Assembly (NCBI GenBank): GCA_000469685.2
Contig: LS997564.1
Location: 22,478,960 to 22,542,959 of the forward strand
DNA from: Haemonchus contortus
Lineage: Eukaryota > Nematoda > Chromadorea > Rhabditida > Trichostrongylidae
Direction: 5' to 3'
DNA: 64,000 nt
The position numbers and the translations under genes were made by a program. Numbering within the stretch: the stretch's first letter is position 1; each line of letters begins with the position of its first letter. Under the pieces are notes generated by a model. The model was not told the DNA's origin, did no database searches, and was given only the letters and a program-made list of their open reading frames with translations. Positions 23,201 through 35,200 of this stretch are shown here, in pieces.

Positions 23201-26200
23201 AGTCGTTTGGACAATGTGCCCCGCATCAAGTGAGCAATGCGAAGAAAGCAACGCGTATTGCCACGGCTGGAGTTATACTTCGCAGTTTTGGGAACAAAAG
23301 GTTCCACTTCGTTATGATGTCGGATAAAAGACGGATCACCTTTATCACCTTTGTTCCATTGTTCGTTGATTCCGCTCGGTTAACACGCGCTATGCCAAAC
23401 TTTCGTTCACAGCATTCGCGTTCCGTGAAGAACACTAACTGTCGCGACGGGCACCCCTCCACGGGGCACGACGATGGAAAGAAGTTGTGGGGTGAACGCC
23501 GCGGTGACTTCCGAGAAGAGCACAAGGGTACTGCGCTTGTCAACCTCGCCTTGCCACGGTGTCGACGGATATCTTTCTTGTGCAGTACCCCTAGGTGTTA
23601 TGTGCGTCCCTGCGATCCAATTATAATATTACGACCACTGTGACCCTGCGCTTGAATACGACTTCCCCGAAATATTGCGCTTGGAGATCAAGGTTAAGAA
23701 AGATTATTGTTTGCAATCATGTAATCGGTAATGTTAAACTTGTCAGATATGCTATGTGCGTAATGAATTAAACAGACCGAGAAAAAATGTTTGTCCATCA
23801 TGTTAGAAATATAATAGATATGAAAGAGATGCATTTCTCTTGTCACATAACAAAACAAAATGAATAAGTGGTTTCATGCCTAATAAATAAGCAAAAGGTG
23901 AGCTAAACTAAAATTCCTACGGGATGGTACCTCACCTCACTAGGGGTCGCCAATGCGCGTCAACCCTCCTGCTCATGCGCAGTGGCGTTGGTCGGGGGGC
24001 GTTCGGCACGTCCAGTCGCCACTCGCAGCGGAGCTGGAGTTCCCACTCCACTCATTCATACGATGACTGGGGTTCCACCTTCCACAGCTGCGCACCAGGG
24101 GTTGCCCGGGAAATGGACAGCTGCGCAGAGGGATAAACGGGATACTGTCACCATCAATATTACAAACCTCACTCGTGGTCGTGTGAAGTAATCCTCTTCT
24201 GCTTGCCGGTCCTTGCATGGAGACTGCGCATATCCTGTTATCGTCCAATTCCGTAGAGAACTTAGCAGGAATAACTGACGTCGGGACCGCGGACGAAAAA
24301 CTTAGGATTAGCGAGGAAATTCGAAGATGGGGTAAGGAACCATGCAGAGCTCCGGCCGAATCATGCGCGGTATAAGTCGAGACTGATTGACGATATATCC
24401 TCTTATGGGCCATCCATTCGCTTCCGCCGATTGGCAGGCAAAGGGCTGCGGTGTAGTTGCGCGGTGGGACCCAGTGCGGCACTCTGACGACCGTCCAATA
24501 GGCGTTGGAGAGACTTTGCGCATGTGATGTAGTGCGATGGCCGCAGTGGAAGACAGTGCGCGAAGAGGTCGTACGAAAGTCACGACACAGGGGGCGGCGA
24601 GACGACGAAGCCGCTCGTGAGGGTCGACAAAACTAGACTCTGCGCGTTTATTGGTAGTGCGCGTGTTTCTCAAACATGGATTCTGCGCGTTGAAGGAAAC
24701 GAGAGTGTGGTGTTGAAGACTTGCACGATGAACGAAACTGCGCGGGTTTCCCGTGAAAAACGTGACTTTGCGCGTGAAATTGTACGGGTTTTGTGAGAAA
24801 CCGGGGTCTACGCGTAAAAGATTGCACGGGTTTTTATATAAAAACCTCTACGCGTTGAAAAATTACACTGGTTTTTGTGAAAACTCGGACTTTGCGCCTT
24901 AAACATTTATACTGGTCGAAGCTGTGTAATTTTTACCCTTTTTTCCGTGGCTCTGCGCTCCGCCCGCACTAAGCGTGCGCAATTCTTAGCTTCACTCAAA
25001 TAACGTCTGAAGCTGACATCCCCTAAGACGTTGACGACGTGATGGTTGCTGTAACACAGGGCGGTATAGTGGTAGGCTCGCTTGTACGCTCTACAGCGTG
25101 CAAGCTAGTGGCACGACCCCTCGCCGTGGTCACCGCCACATTTAAAATATCTACCGCTCTCTGCATGGATACTTTCGCTTGGGTGCCGCACCCTCTTACA
25201 AGACGAAAGGTGTGGTTCCGCACAAAAAAAGCAGCGCGGCTTCTGCACTTCAGTACTTGGGTCGTAGGGGGTGGGAGCACATTGGTGGGGGTACTTCCCC
25301 GGGTTCATATACCCAGTATTACCATTGCGTTCATGTGGGGCGCGCTCGTCCACTGTTGGGAGACCTCCACCAAAGAAACAGCGCCAATTTTCCTGTACAC
25401 TGCACGAAAAAAGGAAACGCAAAAAGTGCGCTAAGAAAAGGGTACCTGACCAAACTTTGAGTGGCTATTGCGATGAATGGGAATACCACAGTCGTTAAAA
25501 ACAGCGAATAAAAAGAATACACAGAAGGGCAGGGGAGGGGTCGAAATTCGGCTGGATGACGCGTCGATTGATTTTTCGAAAAGGTGATTCGGCGCCGGTG
25601 CGCCACGTTAGCCTTGGGGCACGGTTTTGTCTAGTTAAGCAAATGATTGTTTCGACTGGATAAATGCGCGTGAATGATAATTTCCTTGTACGTAGAAATA
25701 GTTAATGAACTTATGAAGTGTTTTTGCTGCCCTTTTTGTTCATATTCTCTGCGGTAACGGCTCTATTGTGCTACTACGGGTTTCCGTAGAATTTGAGTCT
25801 TGCGCGTTATTTCGCACGGATTTCGAGCGGATATAGGTGTGCTAATGAGCTTGTTAGAACTTTACCATTCTCCATGCGCTGATAGTCGACATAATTGGCC
25901 GAACGCTGGAGAAGGAGGTACCGCCTAACCCAAATCTAAAATGGGGAGTGTAGGTGCGCTTATTGCCGTGGGACCGCTACGGCCGCAATCCTATCCCGAC
26001 ACAATGTCGAATGCGTATAAACGACACTGGCCTTCACACAATAATACCGATCGCAAGGGGAAGATATTAAGGAAGGCATTTCTAATCGAGGACTCTCGGA
26101 CACCGACGGACCGAAGATGCGGCTTGGAAGATGTGAAGATGTGAAGCGGTTTCACCGGGCAGCTTTGCTGCAACCTATCCCACTATCCAAATTACATGAG

Positions 26201-29200
26201 GGAGGCTTCTCCCGACCTTCGAGACTCCTTCCATGCAATTTTGCCTGATAGCTTCCCCGGTGGCCGTACGGAGAGCTCCCATCATCCTTAAGAAGGATAA
26301 TCCTTTCCGCTTCCTATGCCGGCTTGGGCAGCGTGCGTCGTATGGCTGCTGGTGCCATTCCAGGGCCATAACACCCGCACGGGCCCTAGGGGTGGTAAAG
26401 CTACGTCCTAACCGATGCTTCCCGCGTGGTTATTCTGTGGGCTGCCCGGACCTACCCGAACAGTTCCATAGACGCTTCTGGCTGACACTCCTTTTTCTTG
26501 TTCTTAGCGCAGGGAAGGTTCGATCTCAAAAGACGGTCATGTGTTGCTACATGACCAATCTCGGTCCGATGCACCATGTCGCGACGGGCGCTCACTCCAC
26601 GGGGCACGACGATGGAAAGAAGTTGTGGGGTGAACGCCGCCGTGACTTCCGAAGAGCACAATGGTACTGCGCTTGTCAACCCTGGCCTGCCCACGGTGTT
26701 GGCGGTCGGTGTGCGGTGGGACCTAGTGCGGCACTCTGACGACCGTCCAATAGGAGTTAGAGAGACTTCGCGCGTGTGATTTAGTGCGATGGCCGCAGTA
26801 GAAGACATGCACGAAGAGGTCGCACGCAAGTCACGACACTAACCATCGCGAAGGCGGGCGCCCTTGTGTTAGTTTATCCTCATGAGAAATTCAGTCGGTT
26901 TTCGGCTTTGACCAATCATCACAATGCTGCATGACTTTTCCAGCTCATCTAATCTTCAACTCTTCGGCGTATGTAGAACTCCAGATCCCCATCTGTTCTT
27001 CTCAAAAGACATTTTGAGATGTTCGCTCTGATCACCGTAAAAGGGCATCAAGCATCAATGTGTTCCTGATTAAGATCGTCTTCGTTTGGTTCAGTCTAAA
27101 GTCCAGTGTCCCATCTTCCGACATTGTGGTCCACTTCGTTCAACATTTGTGCAAACTGTTCGGTGATCGGTGTTATGACCACGATGCCGTATGCAAAGCG
27201 AGGAAGTGATGTGATAAGCTGTCGTCGACCTCCACTCCCATGTGTTCCTGAGTGATGCATGACGTGCTCGAGAGCGACTCCGAGAACTCTGGATGAAATG
27301 GTATCGAAATCCCGAGGCCTTCTTTCACATTGACAATGGCTTCTCGTCATGCCAACGAATTCCTGAAATATAAGTTATCTTTGAAGACGCGTATATTGTA
27401 AGAAACACCCTAGTAACCCTTGACTCTGATTATCGCTTCTACTTTAACATGATCACGGAACCCTTCGAATGATCGTAAGATGCGGAGGCATCTCGTACTT
27501 TTGTTATCCTTCATTTAGTCTTGTGACATTGCTGATACGATCGATCGTGCTGTATTCCCTCCAGGACCGTGCTCACTCGCACGGCTGTCATTCATCTTCC
27601 AAATCTTTCCTTATCGCTTCTCTGTAAGTTTGTAAGTTCGGAGTATTGTAAGTTCGGAGTAGACGGCACGACGGGCTTGAAGCCTATCCGACCCTATCGT
27701 GACTTATCAGCTGTAGTCCTGAAAGAAAGTCGGATATTTGGAGACTCTCTGCCTCGCTAGTGCTATAGTGAAGATGTTCGATAGGCCTTGTACTCTTCAT
27801 TGGTCCACGTCCCTGATACTGGGTTCTTCTTATAAACTCGAAACACGAAGTGATCTCAATAGTTTCCGGAACTCCATGGCTTTCTTCCCACGCATTAAAA
27901 AAAACAGAATCGAAGGGAGCGTTGACTTGATATTCCGAAAACTTTGGGATCATCGGAAAGCGATAACGGTCAAACAAAATTTCAACTTCAGCTGAGGAGA
28001 CAGAACTATGAATTCTAGAATCACTTCCCTTTCTACTTTCTAGGCAAGTACCAGTGGCTTTTGATCAGCGATTTATCTCCTCACATGCCGGATGTGGCGC
28101 GTCGTGTGATTGATCTCGTCTACAATTGGCTCGAGATCCTCCAGCGAAAGAGTGCCCAACAAAAGGGAACGTTTAATGGTTGCATGATGGCTCATTTCGC
28201 TCTATTTCCGATGTTTGTGCGGTTTGATGGGGGGAATCTAATTCAGATAGTGTTTAATGTTATGTAAAATATTGACATATCGACGACCTGTGTCCAATTA
28301 ATCGAGATTCCACAAGTTGAGTGTAACTTTGCACGATCATTCTGCCAACGACATCTTAACTTTTTTCGTAACCCGATTCCCTATGTAACTGTCGCACAGC
28401 GAGCTGCAAAGAATATGGATGTTGGCAACTGGCTATAGGTACAACATCTAATCATTGCATATGTCTACCCCAGCGGTTTAGGTGAAGGAACAACAGAAGA
28501 AGGAAAGCGTAACAAAGTACGAGACTATACACGACATTGGCAAAAGGCTAGTAGCTTACTGTAGCAAGGATGTAAGTGAATGAAACTTTACACTTGCTAT
28601 TTACGTTGGGATCTCCGCTCAGTTCACGGATTCAGCGTTGGAACAGATCTCTATGTGGTATTATCATCAAACTTCTACAGGCACACTCTTGTATTGAGAA
28701 AGCATGCAAAGTAGCGATGGTCCGATGCAGGCCGATTCAGCCTCTCCAAGAAAACAGTTGGGGCATTACCGGTGCACAACTCGAGAAGCACATCATGAAA
28801 GTGGGTAGCGCAATAGCGTTAGTGGTACTCCATAATGGATGATTTTCTTTGCAGGACGTCGAGAATGGATTGATCCCAACACACATTCATTGCACACTTG
28901 GAACATCTTCAATTGCAGCCGATGATCAATTGGAAACCATTTGGCCGATTGCTAAAAAGTTGGGCCGTAGTACATGTCGATCCATTACTTTTTTAATATG
29001 AACTCATGTAGATATGGGATGTGGATCCACTGTGACGCTTCGTATTCGGGAAATGCATGGGTTGATAAGAAGTACAGGGATAATGCGTGAGTTGGTTCGC
29101 GACTTTTAAAGTTGCTCTGCGTGAGCTCCTCAGAGACGCTGTGCACTAGAGACTGTCTCTTTGAAACATCGAATAATTTGGTAACGCATAAAATAAGCAC

Positions 29201-32200
29201 AGGCTGTATAGATATTGTCAAACAAATTCAATTATAACAGGTAATGAATATGTCGTTCACTGATATCTCAGAACGCACCATTAATCTTGCCGCTCCGTGA
29301 TCGCGAATGTCCAGCGGAGCCACGTCGATGGCAGAATTTTCACGTTAGATGTTTTCCTTGAACTGTCCGATAGACCTCGGTTCGTTGTCGAGTATCTTGC
29401 TTTTCATGTATCCTCACACGAAAGGAAGAAATTCGGCAGTATGAAAAGGAGGATTGCCTACCTACCAACTCTCTAATCAGCTTCACTTCCGGAAGCCACT
29501 GGGATCTTGTTCATACTACATGCCACTTCGACTAGTTAAAAATATCCTTCCTGAAAGCTCAATGGCTTTACGAATATAGTAAAAGGAGCAATACCGTGCA
29601 GTCTTCAGAGAGTTTCTAGAAGAAGAATGATCCGAACGAAAGACCGCGAACCAGGCTTCAATAATCTGGTTATGTGGTGGTGAATCGTTCGGACCATAGG
29701 ACCTTGTTTCGCTCACATAAGCGTGTTTTAGCTAAGCCACGGGAACAAATGAAACCAAGCTTGGTCGGAAATCGATGTTCAGGAGATGTACGTTGATTGC
29801 GAAAGCCCGAATCCATTGACTCGTTGACAATCTGTAACCACTTCCGAATCCAGCGGCCTTCAAGTGAACCGGTATATTGTGGTGCGAATTCACTTTAGCC
29901 TTACTCCCCGCTCTCCGGCACATGGGGCGCGAGCACCCGCTTTCTATTTTTGAAGCAATGTTGTGATTTTCGCGTAGAACGGTACAAATATTAGTTCACA
30001 TCTTTCACAGCTTATGAGTCATCCTCTGGAACGCACTTCCACCATGCTCCAACGTTTTCCAGTTTTTGCTGCCTTTTTATGACTTTGAACGCCTGGGTAC
30101 TCCTCCCGCGATTTCTTTCTGCTATCCTTCTGACATACAGAGTGATCTAGTGATCTAGTTCGTTCTCTTACATTTTCATATGATCGTGTACCGCTGCATT
30201 GTGACTGCCATTTGCACGCAATCTTTGCCCTTTATCAACTGTAAGATGTCTTGACGCAGTCATCCGTTTGCACCGCTGTACTGTTACACGCCGCAGGTTG
30301 GTACGCCATGATATTTGCCATGGAACTAGTTTCTGAGAATCAGGATTGTTCTGATGTCGACCTAATCCAGCATACGGGAAAACCAGTCCTTGAGAGTGCA
30401 TAATACATACACTGCATTCCCTAGTGATACAGCCACTCACGAATTTCATCAGAACTCACGTTCTAGGGCACTTTAGAAGAAGGCTTAATATAGAAATTGT
30501 GCCCTACTAGGACCGTAACTTGTAGATAAACAACGAGTTCCATCTCAATAACATGGAAAACAATTTCTTCACTTTTTCTCGGAAAAGGTGCCTATATTGC
30601 CAAATGATAGAGGCACTGACCAAGTGAACTTATTTAGACGCTAAATGATGACAAAGAGAGAACGTTGCGTGATTATTAATCGGTTGAGCCCCCATTCCTT
30701 CAAATTACCTCGAAAATACTACTCTGACACCAGAATGGAAGAGGAACAAGAGAAATATCACGACTCGATAATCGAAAGAGTTGAGCTTCTTCGAAGCAAA
30801 CCATAATTGAAGACTTAAACAGGAAGGAGCTGCCGCTAATTCTATGAATCCCACTCGCTTGTAATTTCGTCTGGAAAAGCTGAAGCTTTTCCTTTCTCAA
30901 ATCGCGCCCGTAGGACCGATTTTCATCTTGGCTATCACAGTTAAAAATTTTTCATCGAAAGAACAACTGCATGGCACCCTACTCGAGCCGGTTCCGATGC
31001 AGTTCCTGGCAAAAGCGACCCACTTATCGGGATGCTTTTCGGTCATAACGAGTGTCTTCCTCATATCCGTCAACGATAAATTCAGACTTTTTCTACCACA
31101 TTCCAAACAGTAATCCTCAGGACATTGAGTTCCAAAGGGAACTTGTTTGCTGCTCATGACTCAGTCGCATTCGACGCTTTTCTCGGGATCCCTCGCTTAT
31201 ATCTTTCAAGAAGCAACGAAAAACGTCCCGTTCCCCTTTTGGATCCTATACTTTCCAGGATTTATGACAAATGAGTGCCATCGGCCCAATTCTCGAGCGA
31301 TTTTGCGATTTGACAATCCCTAATCGTCTTTTGAGGAAATTTGACCTTTGCCGAGGTCGAATAGCAACCTCACTTTACCCGCTGCCGGGAATTGGAAAAT
31401 TTGACGCTAATTGAGCAATTGTCTTAGCTGAAACTGGTAAACGATGGGAATGTGCTGCACCTTGCTTCTCAAACGTGGTTCAGTGGCAATCTTTATCGAA
31501 ACTTACAGTACTACAATCGAGCAGCCGCTCACCGGCTAGACAAGTGCAAAAAGCAAGGCAAGCGGGGCGTGGCGTCGTAAGGCGGTCTTTCGATCGCATC
31601 GCGACATGACGTCGCGTAGCGGTCCTACGATCGCATCGGGACACTGCCGCCGACCAATGACGAATAAGCAGGTAATAAACAGGAACAAGACAATCACTCA
31701 AAAATGCTACCTTACAAAACCAACAAAATGGCTACGCTCAGCAACACAAATAGCAATGCGATCAGTCATCTTCCGGTTCAGCTTCACACACCATACGATC
31801 AGTCCTTGGAGGAATCCATGTGGTCCAACCAGGTGAGAATGCAGGGATCGGCTACACAGAATCGACGGCGGACGGTGGTGCAGGGAATTCCATACAGGAA
31901 AGGCGAACACGCGAGGTTGAACAGCACGGGCTCAGATTGAACGAGTTGGCTGACGATGGAATGATAGGCGTGACAGTGAATATCAGATGCTAGCGGACGC
32001 AAGCTAAGTGACGACGGGGCGTTGATGACGTAACGCGAGGAGGCACCTGATTGGTTGACGATGGAATGACAGGCGTGACAGTGAATATCTGATGGTAACG
32101 GGCAGAAGCTGAGTGAGGACGGAACGATGATGACGTGACGCGGAGGCGAGGAGACGCATGTGATAACGAAGACGGCGGACCGTCCACGATACCACCTGCG

Positions 32201-35200
32201 CCAAGAGTGTAAGATGACTAGTTCTTGCGCTTCTTGATCGGAGTACCAGCACAGAGAACAGTGTTATGAGTCCCGCGACAGTTATTGCAGGTGACGGTGC
32301 ATACGTTAGCACCGTGCTCCGAGCGCAGACAGCGACTACATAGGTGCAGTTCTGACAGTCTCATAGCTCGAGAAATCATTATTGTGGGCTTCGTTTTCAT
32401 GGGAAACTCCAGTTGTCTCCCTTGGGCGGTTTGCACTTTCAGTAATACTTCATGTGACATGAATGGCTCACAGATACCACTTATTCCAGAGAGTGAACAT
32501 TGCTCGCTTTTGAGAACTGGTAGAGCTAGGTGTTCTGCCGACTGTTCCAGGACTAAACTGACTTGAGCGCCCGTATCAAAGAAAAATAGCGCTTTTTGAT
32601 AGTTTTGAGTGGCATAGTTCCAAACTGATCCCTCTGCCGTCATGAGAACGATCTGTGCCGATCTAGGGGGATCTCTGGCCTCGATATTCGAATTTTCATG
32701 TGTGCCCGTGATCGAATTGCTCAGCATGTGGTACATGTAAGGCTTGGAATCGAGCACAGGAGTTTGCTTCATGTTTTCGACTTCATTCACCTATTGAACA
32801 TATTCTTGTAAGGAACTTTGTACCACTTTGCGTTTATCGTTCTTTACTTTGTCTGACTGAGTGGTGTTCTCGTTGAACAGACAGAGGGAGTCGTCGTGCA
32901 ATTTTCCGCAACGCCTGCAGTTAGGCCGCTTGCATGCCGTACTTCTATGATCCCTGGAAAAACATTTCCAACATAAGCTCTTCTCCATCACCATTTTTCT
33001 GCGCTCACTAGCTTCTCTAACGTTCCGGCACTGAAACGATTGGTGGTTGGTTCGTTCACAGAAATTGCAGCGAAATCTCTTTTTGACATCTTCCGATGTT
33101 GAGTGTGGGGACGAGAGATTTACGTCATGATAACCCAAGCGTTCTGAAACGTACGCATTTCGCATAATTACTGTTTCAAGGTGGTCCAATGTCTGTCCGA
33201 CTGAGTAGGTTTTTTCACCTTTGCACTCTCTCAAGAATTCTTCAACTATATGTCGAGGTAGTTTCTTGAGTATGGTTTCGATCCACATGGGATCTTGAGT
33301 TTCAGTAATCGGATACCCTGATGAGGTCATTTCATTCACTAGGGATCTTATCTCGTCAAACACCGTTTCGCAATGCCGTGATTCCCGTGCCTGTGGAAGG
33401 GCGTTCAACCTCCGAATGACATTGGCACGTACAGCGGAGATGTTGTCATACTTCTTTTTTATTGTCTCTATCATCCAGTGATAGTTTTCGGGGATCTTGA
33501 TCCCTTTTATGGTTGTGGCTGCTTTACCACGTAGGCTTTCTTTCAGTAGCATTATTTTTTCCATGGTATTTAACGATTGGTTGCTGTGTACCAAAGTGTC
33601 GAACATAGCCCAGTATTCTTGGAAACTTTCTACGTTCCCTGTAAAACGTGGGAGCGCTATCTGTGGTGGTTTGTTTGAGTTGCATGTGGTGTTAGCATTC
33701 CTTACATTCAAATTCCCGCTATCAGTTACTGTAGTCTGAGCGCTTTCTTCAGTTGGCGCGTTATGTTTTTGATGCGACTGATATGAGCTTTCTTCTATGT
33801 TCTGTTCGTTGTTGTTTTCAGCGACAGGCATAGATATTGGGTTCGATAAGTTTTGCCGACAGTCATCACGTCTCTCTTCCATTTTTATCGATTTTTGAGC
33901 TATATTTTTGTCATCCCTTAGCTGAAGCAATTCGTGCTGTATTTCCCGTAGTCGAGTTTTCAACGCTGTGAGCAAGTCCGCTGATTCTAACAGAACGGCA
34001 TCATGCTGGATTTCGACTTCCATAGCCTGGAATTCCTCGAGGGATTTTTTTTTCTCGGTTTTCTTTGTATCAGCGTATTTCCTTTGTATTTGGTCAAGTA
34101 TCTCTTGGAGTTCATTTCGCGAAGTGTTGATCAAGGGAATAGCGTTTTCAATGCCAGCTATTGTTTTTGAACAAAAATTCGCATTTTCTTCCGCGTTTTG
34201 GAGATACTGCGGTTCGTTTGCGAAGGGGCGGAATGTATCCACTTGAGCTCCAAGCTCACAGTCACTCGCTTGAGGCTCGACTTATGAAAATACAGCAGCA
34301 TTTTCTGAACCTTACTTTCGCCTCAGTTCTTGCGAATAGGTGCGTCCCTGATTGGACTATCGGTAATGTGGCGGGTTATACCTGGCCACTCGCCTGCTTT
34401 GCTATTTTGGCTATAAAGCAGAAAATAGCAAACGGGCTTCCCATATAATTCGTACGGGCCGATGCACCAGAACGATGTGCTGCACCTTACTTCTCAAACG
34501 TGGTTCAGTGGCAATCTTTATCGAAACTTACAGTACTACAATCGAGCAGCCGCTCACCGGCTAGACAAGTGCAAAAAGCAAGGCAAGCGGGGCGTGGCGT
34601 CGTAAGGCGGTCTTTCGACCACTTCGCGACATGACGTCGCGAAGTGGTCTTTCGATCGCATCGCGACAGGGAACATATGAGGTGGCTGTATCAATTGGCA
34701 TCATAAGCAAAGTGAGCTGGAGGGAAACTTGTTCATGTTATTGGGATGGAGCAACAATTTACGGTCCGAGTAGGGCACAAGCTCTATATCAATCTTTTTC
34801 CTGAAGTGCCCTGGAACATGAGTTTGAGTGAAATTCATGTGTGGCTGTATCATTAAAGAACGCAGTGTAGATTGACCGATCAAAGACCTGCTCGATAGTT
34901 AGAGGCCGAATGATCACTAACAATGAGCCGAGCTTGCTTGAAGTCAGGATCGATTCCTGAAGCTATACTGACAGGAAACTGCTAAACAATTTAATTAATC
35001 TTTTCCTTTAAACATGTTCTGAGCAGAGGGTTTGAGAATGCGCCGTATTGAGGAATGTTCAGTATGTGTACGTACTCGTCTTCAAGTTTATTTTTTGAGT
35101 GTCAATGCTACGGTGAAAGCACTAATTCCGAAGGAGAGGAGTGGTTACACCAACACATGTGTTGAACATAGAATCGTTTTCCATGACAGCTATGCATATC

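Larger units (their letters stand above)
31451..34668 (-). mobile_element. BEL/Pao-like LTR retrotransposon lacking RT (non-autonomous)
   Basis: Two LTRs of 193 bp each (31,451-31,643 and 34,476-34,668) begin TG and end CA and are flanked by the 5-bp duplication GGGAA (31,446-31,450 and 34,669-34,673). On the minus strand the order is 5' LTR, tRNA-Gly primer site, gag, in-frame UAG, protease, a second zinc-knuckle pair, stop, a non-coding stretch with a tandem duplication, 3' LTR. RT, RNase H and integrase are absent. With its ends and duplication complete, it moved in this shortened form using another element's enzymes. It sits antisense in decarboxylase intron 9. Confidence 0.92.

Noticed and set aside
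23973..24482. 169-codon minus ORF in the GC-rich insert
   Set aside because: Low stop density due to GC content; a plus-strand frame overlaps it; no motif and no splice context.
31451..34668. An endogenous virus (LTR element with envelope gene)
   Set aside because: No envelope-like ORF, signal peptide or transmembrane segment exists; only gag, protease and zinc knuckles are present.
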